DNA of 64,000 bases. Source: Jeotgalicoccus marinus DSM 19772. GTDB lineage: Bacteria > Bacillota > Bacilli > Staphylococcales > Salinicoccaceae. This document shows, one piece after another, positions 46,231-55,777 of the stretch. The position numbers were made by a program, and so were the translations under genes. The notes under the pieces were generated by a model, which had not been told where the DNA came from, ran no database searches, and saw only the letters and a program-made list of their open reading frames with translations. The stretch spans positions 118,388 through 182,387 of the forward strand of contig NZ_AUEE01000005.1 of the NCBI RefSeq assembly GCF_000425825.1, read 5' to 3'. How positions within the stretch are numbered: the stretch's first letter is position 1; every line of letters begins with the position of its first letter.

Positions 46231-49200
46231 ATGAAGTACAAGAATCGTTTAATTATCCCAACCCTACTTTCTACAAGTTTACTTGCCTCAACGATGGTCG
46301 CTAGTGCAGATGAGATTGATCAAGAAGAGAAAAGTTACGAACAAAATTTAGAAACTTACTATGAAGAAGACGGTGAAGTTGATAATTTAGCAGATGACGA
46401 TACGGATGAAAGTGACGATTCTGAAGAAATTGTTGAAGAAGTAAATACAGAAGAAACTCTAGAATCAGACGAAGAAATCACATTTGAAGATGAAGAAAGT
46501 GAAGTTAATGAAGATGTTGACGAGTTAGAGTCAACTGAGTCAGAGACTAATGAGACAGCGGAAGAAGAAACGGTTGAAGAAGATGTCCAAAGTGAAGAAG
46601 AAACTGTTGAAAACACGGCGTCCACTAATGAAAATGTAACAGCAGCTTTTCAAGAATCAGAAGTGACTACTGAGGCAGTAACTGAAGTACCTTCACAAGA
46701 AGAAAGTAATCCTGAGACTGAAGAAGAAACGGATACTACATTAGAAAGTACAGAAACCACTGTTGAAGAAACCACAGAAGAAAACTCAGATTCAACGACT
46801 GTAAGTGAGCCAGTAGAAGAACCAGCACAAGATGTTGAAGAAGTGACATCAGAAATTGCTGATTCAGAAGCAACTTCAGAGGAAGTAAATGAAGCACCTT
46901 CACAGGAAGAAAATAATACGGAAACTGAAGAAGAAACGGATACTACAGAAGTAGAAATCGCTAATTCAACTGTTGAAGAAACTCTAGAAGAAAACGCTGA
47001 GTCTACCCCTGAAGTTAAAGCAGAAGAAAACGTAGAATCAGATGAATCTACTGAGGAAGAGACTGTAGAAACCTCAAAAGAAGAAAGTAATCCAGAATCA
47101 GAAGAAGCTACTGATGCTACAAAAATAGATGAAACTGATACAAATATTGAAGAATCAATAGAAGAAGCTGAAGAAATTGAAGAGACAGTTGAAGATGTAG
47201 AGATCAACAAATCAGCAACTGACGAATCAGAAGAAGCTACATATAAATATGATTCTGAAACACTTACGAATGAATTAGAAAATAAATCTGCTGAGGAACG
47301 TACAGCGTTAATAGAAGAAAATGCTGACAATATTGAAGCTGATGAAGAAACACTGAAGGAATTGACACAAGCCGTTGAAGATGAACATGGTGTTGAGATT
47401 GATGAGAATCAGGTCTTTAGCACAATGAGTGCAATGTCAATGTCTCAAGCAATTACGGATATTAATAGTTATATTGCAGAAAATAATTTTGAAGTAGCAG
47501 AAATTCAATACGATATTATTGATCATCTACCTCAATATGCTTATGAATCTAACATTGGATGGGAGGCTGAAAACGGTAAAGTTGGCCAACCTTCAGGTGT
47601 GGTGTTACATGATGTTGGTAATGATAACTCAACGATACATGGCGAGATTAGTTACATGTCCGAGAATTGGGAAAATGCCTTTGTACATGCCTTTGTAGAT
47701 GCTGATAACATCATTCAAGTTGCAAATACAGATTATCTCGCTTATGGTGCGGGTCCTGTATCAAATGAAATTCATTTACAAGTAGAACTTGTACGACACG
47801 ATAACCAACATGACTTCGCAAGATCAATTAATAACTACGCAGACTATATTGCTAATCTACTTTATAAATATAAACTTCCAGCTGAAAGAGCGGATAGTTC
47901 AGGAAATGGTACATTATGGTCTCACGTAGAAGTTTCAAACATTTTAGGTGGAACAGCTTCACCTGACCCATATGAATATTTCCAATCACATGGATATGCT
48001 TATGAAGATGTGATTAGCTTAATCCAAGGTCGTTACAACAACCTCTATAATAAAGTCACTACGCCAAGCATTTATATGCCTACTTTTGAAGGAGATAAAT
48101 CAAATCTTGCCGGAAGTATCACTAACCAAAATAGAGGGATTTATGAAAGTATCACAGATGTTAAAACTGCCGATGCCAGCAACTACTTAGGAGAAGATGT
48201 TCGAGTGGTTCGCTCTGAAATTTACAATTATGAAGAATACTACCTACTTGAAAATGTCGCAGACGGGTCAACAATCGGCTGGATGTATGCAGGTGATGTT
48301 GCCACATCAGCACTACCAGAAGCACCAATTGAAGATGACGATGAAGGTACTGATAACTCAGATGATGATTCTACTCCAGAAGCACCAGTAGAAGATGACA
48401 ATGAAGCTACTGATAACTCAGGTGATGATTCTACTCCTGAGTCACCTGAAGAAGATAACGATGAAGGTACTGATAATTCAGGTGATGACTCTATCCCTGA
48501 AGTACCTGAAGAAGATAACGACGAAGGTACTGATAACTCAGGCAACAGCTCTACACCCGAAGCACCAGTAGAAAATGACAATAAAGGTACTGATAACTCA
48601 GATGATGGTTCTACTCCAGAGGCACCTGAAGAAGATGACGACGAAAGCACTGATAAGTCAGGAGATGACTCTACACCTGAAGTACCAGTTGATGATGACG
48701 ATGAATCTGCTGATGATTCGAATGAAGATACATCTACAGATGAGAATCAAAGAGACGATGATTCTGATGATAGTACTGAAGTAGATTCACCGAGTGATAG
48801 TAATGATGAAAATGGCTCAGATGACGAGTCTCCAAATGATTCAAATAGTGATAATATCTCTGATGACAGTACTGAAGATCAACCAGAACAACCAAGTAAT
48901 GGAGATAATGAATCAGATGATGAATCTGAAGAAGTTGTAGGAAGAGATGAATCAACTGACTTAGATGATGATAATGGTGAAGCAACTGATGATGTTTCAT
49001 CTTCATTAGAAGATCCAGATACTGCTATTAGAGTTTATAGTATGTCTGATGAGCTAGTTGGCAAGCAGTTAGAAGTAACTGTACTTAATCCTTCAAATGC
49101 CATTGATGCAACACATGATTTATATGATATTCATATTCTAAATAGTGATGGTTCATTATATAACTTGAACAACCCTGTTACAGTTTACCTACCTGCTAAT

Positions 49201-49653
49201 GGATATGTATCAAATCTATATTATCTAGGGGATATAGGTGAAACGCTAGAGGCCATTTCATTCAGAACTGACGATGACTATGTCGTATTTGAAACTTCTA
49301 GCTTCAGTCAATATGCTGTAGTTTACGGTGAATCTAACAAAGAAAACACTATTATCCCACCAACATCTGAAAAACATGGTGGAGATCCATCTGATGGTAC
49401 AAATACTCATTCTAAAGTCTACACAGAAAATGTAGGTCAAGTTGATCAGGCTGAAGGGTCTATATCTAAAAATGAAGTAAAAGAAAATACGCAGAAAGAT
49501 AGTAATCCAGTGGTAGAAACTACAGATGATCAAGTAGCAGTGTTACCAAATACAGGTGTTAATGAACAAGGCACAACTGTATTTGCAGCATTACTTGCAG
49601 CACTAGGCCTAGGCTTCTTAGTTAGAAGAAGAAAATCTGGTGATGAGAAATAA
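46231..49653 (+). CDS. LPXTG-anchored N-acetylmuramoyl-L-alanine amidase (Atl-like)
   Basis: 1140 residues. Signal peptide 1-26 (VASA-D); Glu/Thr/Ser/Val-rich acidic stalk (about 27-345) with an internal duplication of about 69 residues; helical linker (345-440); Atl-type Amidase_2 domain (about 445-605) with zinc ligands His460, His565 and Asp579; one GW/SH3 module (about 625-695); seven acidic 20-residue repeats (about 696-830); Ser/Asp-rich tail; a beta-rich domain (about 925-1030) with SSFSQYAVVY; and a sorting signal LPNTG (1105-1109), hydrophobic span and RRR tail. It should cut the MurNAc-L-Ala bond and be fixed to the wall by sortase. Staphylococcal Atl is held only by GW repeats, so this design differs. 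GGAGG upstream. Confidence 0.9.
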   Translation: MKYKNRLIIPTLLSTSLLASTMVASADEIDQEEKSYEQNLETYYEEDGEVDNLADDDTDESDDSEEIVEEVNTEETLESDEEITFEDEESEVNEDVDELESTESETNETAEEETVEEDVQSEEETVENTASTNENVTAAFQESEVTTEAVTEVPSQEESNPETEEETDTTLESTETTVEETTEENSDSTTVSEPVEEPAQDVEEVTSEIADSEATSEEVNEAPSQEENNTETEEETDTTEVEIANSTVEETLEENAESTPEVKAEENVESDESTEEETVETSKEESNPESEEATDATKIDETDTNIEESIEEAEEIEETVEDVEINKSATDESEEATYKYDSETLTNELENKSAEERTALIEENADNIEADEETLKELTQAVEDEHGVEIDENQVFSTMSAMSMSQAITDINSYIAENNFEVAEIQYDIIDHLPQYAYESNIGWEAENGKVGQPSGVVLHDVGNDNSTIHGEISYMSENWENAFVHAFVDADNIIQVANTDYLAYGAGPVSNEIHLQVELVRHDNQHDFARSINNYADYIANLLYKYKLPAERADSSGNGTLWSHVEVSNILGGTASPDPYEYFQSHGYAYEDVISLIQGRYNNLYNKVTTPSIYMPTFEGDKSNLAGSITNQNRGIYESITDVKTADASNYLGEDVRVVRSEIYNYEEYYLLENVADGSTIGWMYAGDVATSALPEAPIEDDDEGTDNSDDDSTPEAPVEDDNEATDNSGDDSTPESPEEDNDEGTDNSGDDSIPEVPEEDNDEGTDNSGNSSTPEAPVENDNKGTDNSDDGSTPEAPEEDDDESTDKSGDDSTPEVPVDDDDESADDSNEDTSTDENQRDDDSDDSTEVDSPSDSNDENGSDDESPNDSNSDNISDDSTEDQPEQPSNGDNESDDESEEVVGRDESTDLDDDNGEATDDVSSSLEDPDTAIRVYSMSDELVGKQLEVTVLNPSNAIDATHDLYDIHILNSDGSLYNLNNPVTVYLPANGYVSNLYYLGDIGETLEAISFRTDDDYVVFETSSFSQYAVVYGESNKENTIIPPTSEKHGGDPSDGTNTHSKVYTENVGQVDQAEGSISKNEVKENTQKDSNPVVETTDDQVAVLPNTGVNEQGTTVFAALLAALGLGFLVRRRKSGDEK
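48316..48720 (+). repeat. 60-bp tandem repeats coding the acidic stalk
   Basis: Seven in-frame units of 60 bases, each coding about PEAPVEDDNEGTDNSGDDST with changes at several positions; boundaries fall at about 48361, 48421, 48481, 48541, 48601 and 48661. The first unit is partial. They lengthen the stalk between the GW module and the C-terminal domain. Confidence 0.9.
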
Positions 49654-49688
49654 ATGTAGGTCTATGTGACTACAGCGTAAATAATAAA

Positions 49689-49723
49689 GAGGGTGGAAAT
49701 CTAATTTTTAGATTTCCACCCTC
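49689..49723. terminator. Bidirectional terminator between the amidase gene and recN
   Basis: A 16-bp perfect stem (49689-49704 with 49708-49723) and a TTT loop; serves convergent genes. Confidence 0.93.
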
Positions 49724-49741
49724 TTCTATTTAGGAAGAAAC

Positions 49742-51406
49742 TTATTCTTTTCCAGTTCTCAGCAATTCTTCTGCATTCAAACGTGCAGCTTCTGTGATCT
49801 TAGATCCACTAATCATACGTGCAATTTCTTCGACTTTCTCCTCTTCAGTTAAATAAGATGCTGTAGATTGTGTTCTGTCATCGACATTTGATTTCTCTAC
49901 GTGAAGGAGGAAATCTGCAGTTGCAGCGGCTTGTGGTAAGTGTGAAATAGCGAGTACTTGTCTTTGCTTACTCAACAACTTCATCTTTTCTACCATACGC
50001 GCAGCAACTTGACCACTCACTCCAGTATCTATTTCATCAAATATTATAAGTGAATCATGTTCGAAGTCAGAGAAAATCGTTTTAATCGCTAAACTTACAC
50101 GGGACACTTCCCCACCGGATGCAATTTTATTCAACGGTTTTAGTGGTTCACCTTTATTGACTGCGATCAAGAATTCAGCGTCTGTGTATCCTAAAGGATT
50201 AAATTGTGATTCTTTTAAATTGATTTCAAACTGTACATCTGGCATTTCAAGCTCTGACAATTCATGTCTTAATTTACTTTCAAGAAAATGTTTTCTGTCC
50301 AATCGATATTGATGCAATCGTTCTGCTGATGCTTCCATCTTGTCGTAAAGCATCTTTTCTTCTTTTTGAAGTCGATCAAATGACTGTGAAATATTCTCTA
50401 AATCATCAATATCTGATTTTAATTGCGTTTGAAATTCTAACAATCCTTCAAATGTTTTAGTATATTTTCTCTTTAATTGATTAATTTGATTTAATCTCGA
50501 TTGGATTGCATTTAAACGGTCACTGTCATAATCGAGTGATGACAAATCATTTGATACTTGTGAATTCAACTCTGTCAGTAGGTAATATGCATCTGTCAAT
50601 GTATCTTTATAAGAAATGTATGACTCATCATAACGAGTAATCGTTTCTAACGACTGATTGATATCGTAAAGCATACCTTGAGGTGGATATTCACTGACAA
50701 GTAAGGACTTAATCTGATTTAATGCGTCATTAATATTTTCATAGTTCGATAAAAACTCAAGCTCATTTTCTAATTCTGTCTCTTCGTCCTCTTTTAATTC
50801 TAATGTTGATAGTTCACTATATTGATGCTTTAACAATTCAAGTTGTGTCAGTCTATTTCTATCTTTATATTCTAACTCTTCCTTACGAGACTTTACAGAT
50901 TGATAAGCTTGGTAATCATGAGTATATGTTGTGAAAATATCCTCCTTGACTAAACCAATATATCGATCCAAGTAATCCAACTGCTCGGACTTATCTAACA
51001 CTTCTCTATGTGTGGATTGAGAATGTATGGATAAAACATGTTCCATAATGTTTTTAAGCTGATTTAAAGTGATCATCTTATTATTTATTTTAATCAAGCT
51101 TTTACTATTCGTCATAATTTCTCTACGAACAATATACAACTCATCTTCTTCAATACTTGAGTCAGCTAATAATTGATTTAATTTTTCATTACTTGGAAAA
51201 TCAAATACACCCTCAATGACAGCACCGGACTTTCCATGCCTGATATCTTCTTGAGATGCACGTTTCCCCTCTAAGTATCCGATCGCTTCAATAATTTTTG
51301 ATTTTCCTGCACCAGATTCCCCCGTCAATACTGTCATGCCCTTTGAAAAATCAACTTCTATATTTTCTAATACAGCAAAGTTCTGCACACTGAGTCTTAG
51401 TAACAC
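49742..51406 (-). CDS. recN: DNA repair protein RecN
   Basis: 554 residues, SMC-like ATPase: Walker A GESGAGKS (Ser in place of the usual Thr, harmless), long coiled coil (about 145-360) and C-terminal signature SGGE, Walker B LIIFDEIDTG. It acts early at double-strand breaks. GTG at 51404-51406 chosen since GGAG is eight bases upstream and the protein then begins like other RecN; a GTG three codons earlier is inside the site. 14 bases after argR. Confidence 0.96.
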   Translation of the reverse strand: MLLRLSVQNFAVLENIEVDFSKGMTVLTGESGAGKSKIIEAIGYLEGKRASQEDIRHGKSGAVIEGVFDFPSNEKLNQLLADSSIEEDELYIVRREIMTNSKSLIKINNKMITLNQLKNIMEHVLSIHSQSTHREVLDKSEQLDYLDRYIGLVKEDIFTTYTHDYQAYQSVKSRKEELEYKDRNRLTQLELLKHQYSELSTLELKEDEETELENELEFLSNYENINDALNQIKSLLVSEYPPQGMLYDINQSLETITRYDESYISYKDTLTDAYYLLTELNSQVSNDLSSLDYDSDRLNAIQSRLNQINQLKRKYTKTFEGLLEFQTQLKSDIDDLENISQSFDRLQKEEKMLYDKMEASAERLHQYRLDRKHFLESKLRHELSELEMPDVQFEINLKESQFNPLGYTDAEFLIAVNKGEPLKPLNKIASGGEVSRVSLAIKTIFSDFEHDSLIIFDEIDTGVSGQVAARMVEKMKLLSKQRQVLAISHLPQAAATADFLLHVEKSNVDDRTQSTASYLTEEEKVEEIARMISGSKITEAARLNAEELLRTGKE

Positions 51407-51420
51407 ATTCAACACTCCAA

Positions 51421-51873
51421 TTAAATGAGATTAAAAATTCGATCTTTAATTAATTGCTGTGATTCTTCATCTCTACAAATGAGTAAGCATGTGTCATCGC
51501 CACAAATCGTACCAACGACCTCTTCCCACTCTAGTTGATCGATAATCGCACCAATTGATTGTGCATTACCTGGTAAGGTTTTTAAGACAAGTAAGTTACC
51601 AGTAAAATCCAACTTAACGAAACTATCCATTAGATATCGACCGAGCTTTTCTAGTGGATGATACTGTCTATCCTTAGGCATACTGTATACATATTCTCCG
51701 CCTGGAGATGGTACTTTAATTAACTGCAATTCTTTGATATCTCTTGAGACAGTTGCTTGTGTAACATTGAACTTGTGTTCATTTAACTTATCTACAAGCT
51801 CTTCCTGTGTTTCAATTTTGTTGTTAGTAATAATTTCTCTAATCTTTATTTGCCTGATTGACTTGTTCGACAT
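51421..51873 (-). CDS. argR: Arginine repressor ArgR/AhrC
   Basis: 150 residues, the family length. N-terminal winged helix (1-70, with [13 protein letters not shown]) and C-terminal hexamerising, arginine-binding domain (about 78-150, with [13 protein letters not shown]). It represses arginine synthesis and activates catabolism. ATG at 51871-51873 has AAGGGGG upstream; a longer in-frame start 15 codons earlier has no site. Confidence 0.96.
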   Translation of the reverse strand: MSNKSIRQIKIREIITNNKIETQEELVDKLNEHKFNVTQATVSRDIKELQLIKVPSPGGEYVYSMPKDRQYHPLEKLGRYLMDSFVKLDFTGNLLVLKTLPGNAQSIGAIIDQLEWEEVVGTICGDDTCLLICRDEESQQLIKDRIFNLI

Positions 51874-51900
51874 TGAATATCCCCCTTGGTTAAAATCATG

Positions 51901-51914
51901 TGTATATTTATACA
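51901..51914. promoter_or_regulatory. ARG-box-like palindrome upstream of argR
   Basis: TGTATATTTATACA, a perfect palindrome except for the central bases, matches the ARG box TGAATWWWWATTCA at 12 of 14 positions. It lies 27 bases before the argR start, where the -10 should be, so autorepression is plausible. Confidence 0.5.
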
Positions 51915-51947
51915 TCATATTATCATAAGTTTATATTCTTGGAAAGC

Positions 51948-51993
51948 AAAAACAGAAGACATCAACTATTAACAATAGTAGTGATGTCTTCTG
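51948..51993 (-). terminator. Terminator of dxs-tlyA containing the tlyA stop codon
   Basis: Arms CAGAAGACATC (minus, 51983-51993) and GATGTCTTCTG (51953-51963) are perfect; five T follow on the minus strand. The last codons of tlyA form the 5' arm and loop, and the TGA stop (51962-51964) lies at the base of the 3' arm. Confidence 0.88.
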
Positions 51994-52750
51994 TTCTGAC
52001 TTGATTATTATTTATATCTACATTGCTAAGGTAGCATAAATATTCTACATTACCTTTGGTACCTTTAATCGGTGATTTGTCAAGTGAATACGCATATAAA
52101 CCAATCTTGTTCGCTTCATCAATCACCCGATTTATAACACTTTCATGGGTCTCTAAATTCGTTATAATCCCATGCGCTTCTCGCTCTTCAAGATAACTCT
52201 CAAACTGGGGCTTAATTAAGGCGACAATACTATAATCTTGTTTAAACAACACTTCAATATGTCTAAGAATTGGAACAATGGAAGTAAAGGAAACATCAAT
52301 AGTAATCAATTCAGGTAAACGAGTGAAATCATTAATATCTGTATCTTTAAAGTTAGTCTGTTCCATGACCTTGACACGTTCATCTATTCTAAGGCTATAA
52401 TCCAGTTGATTTGTACCTACATCCACAGCATAGATATATGAAGCCCCGTGCTTCAATCCACAATCCGTAAAACCACCCGTAGATGATCCAATGTCCAACA
52501 TGATTTTATTGTTTAAATCGATATTAAAATGACGAATTGCATGTTGTAACTTCAAACCACCACGAGACACATACTCTTTAACATTTTTAAATCTAATATT
52601 TGCTTTAGCGGGATCTAACTTATCAGAAGCTTTATAGACTAACTCATTATTATTTAATACTTTTCCCGCCATAATCATACGCTGGATGTCTGTTAATGAG
52701 CCGATATTAAAATGTTCAAAAATATACTCATCAGTTCGCATTTTTTTCAT
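51962..52750 (-). CDS. tlyA: TlyA-family rRNA methyltransferase
   Basis: 262 residues. N-terminal S4 RNA-binding domain (about 5-60), then FtsJ-like Rossmann methyltransferase with [13 protein letters not shown] (SAM site) and DVSFTS. It 2'-O-methylates rRNA by homology. The ATG at 52748-52750 is inside the end of dxs (20-base overlap) with GAGG six bases upstream. In Bacillus the gene is yqxC between dxs and ahrC, the same order. Confidence 0.93.
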   Translation of the reverse strand: MKKMRTDEYIFEHFNIGSLTDIQRMIMAGKVLNNNELVYKASDKLDPAKANIRFKNVKEYVSRGGLKLQHAIRHFNIDLNNKIMLDIGSSTGGFTDCGLKHGASYIYAVDVGTNQLDYSLRIDERVKVMEQTNFKDTDINDFTRLPELITIDVSFTSIVPILRHIEVLFKQDYSIVALIKPQFESYLEEREAHGIITNLETHESVINRVIDEANKIGLYAYSLDKSPIKGTKGNVEYLCYLSNVDINNNQVRTEDITTIVNS

Positions 52751-54620
52751 GACTATCCTCAACAATACGACGACTTTTATTTACGATATTTTCAACACTG
52801 ATTCCGATATCATTGAGTAGTAGATCAACATCACCATGTTCAATATATTCGTTATCAATACCTAATCTTTGAATAGTATTTCTATACTTATTATCAGTAA
52901 AATATGATGCAATCATAGAACCTAAACCACCTGTCAGCATTGCTTCTTCAATAACAAAGATTGGCATGCTGTTGGCACCTAATTGATCTAAGCATTCAAA
53001 ATCTAAAGGCTTAATGAATCTAGCATTAATAACTTTAGCATTAATTCCAAGGTCTTTAAGTGTTGTCGCTGCTTCAGTGAGCATCTGTAAAGTTGGGCCG
53101 TAGGAAATTAAAACAATATCATTTCCTTCTTCTAACACTTCCCAACTACCGTATTTAATTGGCGCTCTTTCTTCACTTGGATCTAAACCAAGGACATTAC
53201 CTCTAGGATACCTAATTGCCATAGGACCCTTAGTGTTGAATGATAAATCAATCATAGCTGCAGCTTCTATCTCATCTCTAGGCATCATTAACGTAATATT
53301 TGGTAATGGTGTAATGAAGCTAATATCAAAGACACCTTGGTGTGTTTCACCATCTGCACCAACTAAACCACTACGGTCTATACCAATTAAAACGTCTAAG
53401 TTTTGACGGTCAACATCATGTAAAAGCTGGTCGTAACCGCGCTGTAAAAAGGTCGAATAAATCGCTAGATATGGTTTTAAGCCTGCTGCAGCTAAACCAC
53501 CTGCCATAGTTAAAGCATGTTGTTCAGCGATACCAACGTCAAAGAAACGTTCTGGTAATTCATTTTGGAACTTAGTAAGTTTACTACCAACAGGCATAGC
53601 AGGCGTTAAGGCAACAATACGTTCATCTTTTTTTGCATGCTCTAAGACAGTGTTCGACATAAAGCCACTCCAAGACTCCGTTTCCTTTTTACCAAGCACT
53701 TCTCCAGTTTCCATCTTATATGGACCTAAGCCGTGCCAAACACCTAATTTATCATGTTCAGCTGGGTGGTACCCTTTACCTTTTTTAGTAATCACGTGAA
53801 TGATAACGGGGCCATCATACTCTTTTGAAGTTTTAATTGCGGCACCTAAGTCTTCGAAACTGTGACCATCGACTGGACCAATGTATTTAATGCCCAGTTC
53901 TTCAAAGAAGACGCCATCAACAAACATGTACTTAGTACTATCTTTTACGCGGTCTGCTAAATCTCTTAAAGTCGTTCCAACTTGTGGTAATTTCTCGATA
54001 AAACCTTCAGCACCGTGTTTTAATTTATTATACTGTGTATTCGTACGCATGCGTCCAAGCATGTTGTGTAAGGCACCAACATTTGGTGCAATACTCATTT
54101 CATTATCATTTAAAATAATCGTCATATTCGTCTTATCACTACCGATATGATTTAATGCTTCTAAAGCCATACCGCCAGTTAAAGCACCATCACCAATAAT
54201 TGGGACGACATGACTGTTTTCACTTTTAATATCTCTCGCTTTGGCAAATCCCATCGCTGCAGATAAGGACGTTGATGAATGGCCCGCTTCCCATACATCA
54301 TGTTCACTTTCTCGCATTTTAGGAAAACCACATAAGCCTTCGTATTGACGAAGTGTAGGAAACTTATCGATTCTACCCGTTAGGATCTTGTGTATATATG
54401 CCTGATGTCCGACATCGAAAATCAGTTTGTCAGTTGGCGAATCAAAGTACTTATGAAGGGCAATTGTTAATTCAACAACACCTAAGTTTGCTCCGATGTG
54501 GCCGCCTGTAATTGCACATGATTCTATTAGGAATTCCCTAATATCACTTGCAAGTTCTTCGAGCTCCTTATCATTTAAGTTTTTCAGAAATGAAGGCTCT
54601 TCAATACTATATATATTCAT
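52731..54620 (-). CDS. dxs: 1-deoxy-D-xylulose-5-phosphate synthase
   Basis: 629 residues, three transketolase-like domains. Thiamine-diphosphate motif starting at GDGALTGG (near residue 145), catalytic His in [11 protein letters not shown], and [13 protein letters not shown]. It makes DXP from pyruvate and glyceraldehyde-3-phosphate, the entry to the MEP isoprenoid pathway. ATG at 54618-54620 follows AAAGGTGG. S. aureus lacks this gene and uses mevalonate. Confidence 0.97.
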   Translation of the reverse strand: MNIYSIEEPSFLKNLNDKELEELASDIREFLIESCAITGGHIGANLGVVELTIALHKYFDSPTDKLIFDVGHQAYIHKILTGRIDKFPTLRQYEGLCGFPKMRESEHDVWEAGHSSTSLSAAMGFAKARDIKSENSHVVPIIGDGALTGGMALEALNHIGSDKTNMTIILNDNEMSIAPNVGALHNMLGRMRTNTQYNKLKHGAEGFIEKLPQVGTTLRDLADRVKDSTKYMFVDGVFFEELGIKYIGPVDGHSFEDLGAAIKTSKEYDGPVIIHVITKKGKGYHPAEHDKLGVWHGLGPYKMETGEVLGKKETESWSGFMSNTVLEHAKKDERIVALTPAMPVGSKLTKFQNELPERFFDVGIAEQHALTMAGGLAAAGLKPYLAIYSTFLQRGYDQLLHDVDRQNLDVLIGIDRSGLVGADGETHQGVFDISFITPLPNITLMMPRDEIEAAAMIDLSFNTKGPMAIRYPRGNVLGLDPSEERAPIKYGSWEVLEEGNDIVLISYGPTLQMLTEAATTLKDLGINAKVINARFIKPLDFECLDQLGANSMPIFVIEEAMLTGGLGSMIASYFTDNKYRNTIQRLGIDNEYIEHGDVDLLLNDIGISVENIVNKSRRIVEDSHEKNAN

Positions 54621-54651
54621 ATAGCAACCACCTTTAAATTTACTATTACTC

Positions 54652-54660
54652 ATTATAACA
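54652..54660 (-). promoter_or_regulatory. Extended -10 promoter of dxs-tlyA
   Basis: TGTTATAAT on the minus strand (TGn plus TATAAT), about 32 bases before the dxs start and just past the ispA terminator. No good -35, which an extended -10 does not need. Confidence 0.6.
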
Positions 54661-54675
54661 CTATATAGTACTCCC

Positions 54676-54716
54676 AAAAAGAAAAATGATAATTCATATA
54701 CCTATGAATTATCATT
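54676..54716 (-). terminator. Terminator of xseA-xseB-ispA containing the ispA stop codon
   Basis: A 14-bp perfect stem (54685-54698 with 54703-54716) around a 4-base loop, then TTTCTTTTT on the minus strand. The ispA stop TGA (54712-54714) lies within the 5' arm. Confidence 0.93.
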
Positions 54717-55581
54717 GGTTTCTGTCAGCAAATATAGAGACAATTTGTCTTAATCCCTCTATGGAAATGTCTCTTTCTAAAGTTTCAAGTATCATATTAG
54801 CCTGGTCAACTTTTTCTGCTAATGCCGACTTCGCACCATCTAATCCAAGTTCACTCACATAAGTAACCTTACCTTTTTTAACATCTGAACCAGAATTCTT
54901 ACCTGTGAGTTCAACCTGTCCCTCTATATCTAGAATATCGTCTTTAATTTGAAAGAGCACACCGATAATTTCACTAAATCGTTCAAGTTGTAAACTAACT
55001 GATTCACTTGCATTAGCGATGATACATGCAGAAAGGACTGGCGCTTTTATTAGAGCACCGGTTTTAAAGGAATGTATAATTTCTAATTCTTCTAATGAAG
55101 TAATCTTCTCTTCTGCTTCAATATCTAACATCTGACCGCTTATCATGCCGGACTGACCACTGGCAGTTGAGATTGTCTCAATTAATTTGATTCTCACTTC
55201 AGCAGATAATGACTCATCTTTACTAATGACATTGAAACTTTCATTTAGTAGATTATCACCTGCTAATATCGCTGTCGCTTCACCAAAAACGATATGATTG
55301 GTTGGTTTACCGCGTCTTAAGTCATCGTTATCCATGGCTGGTAGGTCATCATGAATAAGTGAATATGTGTGAATCATCTCGATAGCAGAAGCAGCACTTA
55401 AGCCTTTCATAGGCGTTTCGCCAAGCGCGTCTAACACAGTAAATAAGAGTGTCGCACGTAGACCTTTTCCCCCTGCTTCAATGGAATATCGACTCGCATC
55501 AAATATAGTTGTTGAGTGTTTGGAGTATTCGAGATGAGCTAATATATTTTGTCTTACTTCATCTATATATTTATTCTTCAT
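54712..55581 (-). CDS. ispA: Farnesyl diphosphate synthase
   Basis: 289 residues. First Asp-rich motif in HDDLPAMDNDDLRRGKPT and second as DDILDIEG; the short-chain form fits the spacing of the residues before the first motif. It makes C15 precursor for HepST and undecaprenyl synthase. ATG at 55579-55581 is nine bases after GGAG and 11 bases inside xseB. Confidence 0.95.
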   Translation of the reverse strand: MKNKYIDEVRQNILAHLEYSKHSTTIFDASRYSIEAGGKGLRATLLFTVLDALGETPMKGLSAASAIEMIHTYSLIHDDLPAMDNDDLRRGKPTNHIVFGEATAILAGDNLLNESFNVISKDESLSAEVRIKLIETISTASGQSGMISGQMLDIEAEEKITSLEELEIIHSFKTGALIKAPVLSACIIANASESVSLQLERFSEIIGVLFQIKDDILDIEGQVELTGKNSGSDVKKGKVTYVSELGLDGAKSALAEKVDQANMILETLERDISIEGLRQIVSIFADRNQ

Positions 55582-55777
55582 CTTCTGAATCTCCAACTAG
55601 CTCTTCGACTTTTAATTCTGCATTTTTAAGAATATCATCACATTCTTTGGAAAGCTTGATACCTTCCTGATAGAGTTCAAGTGACTTTTCTAAAGATAAA
55701 CCATCTTCATCTAGAGATTTTACGATTTCTTCAAGTCGTGTCATTTTCATTTCGAAGGTTGCTTCATTTTTTGTCAT
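55571..55777 (-). CDS. xseB: Exodeoxyribonuclease VII small subunit
   Basis: 68 residues, two helices, with FEMKMTRLEEIVKSLDEDGLSLEKSLELYQEG hallmark spacing (quoted motif: LEEIVKSLDEDGLSLEKSL). Works with XseA on single-stranded DNA. ATG at 55775-55777 fits GAGG nine bases upstream better than the ATG two codons before it. Confidence 0.95.
   Translation of the reverse strand: MTKNEATFEMKMTRLEEIVKSLDEDGLSLEKSLELYQEGIKLSKECDDILKNAELKVEELVGDSEDEE

Noticed and set aside
46359..47330. Long antisense open frames, very Ser/Val-rich, opposite the first acidic region of the amidase
   Set aside because: They are mirror images of Glu/Asp/Thr codons; no ribosome site, no recognisable domain, and the plus strand frame is clearly the gene.
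48240..49006. Antisense and alternative-frame open stretches over the 60-bp repeats
   Set aside because: Low-complexity Ser/His/Met-rich products of repeated codons in the wrong frame.
53881..54150. Plus-strand open frame opposite dxs
   Set aside because: Shadow frame within a fully conserved enzyme gene.
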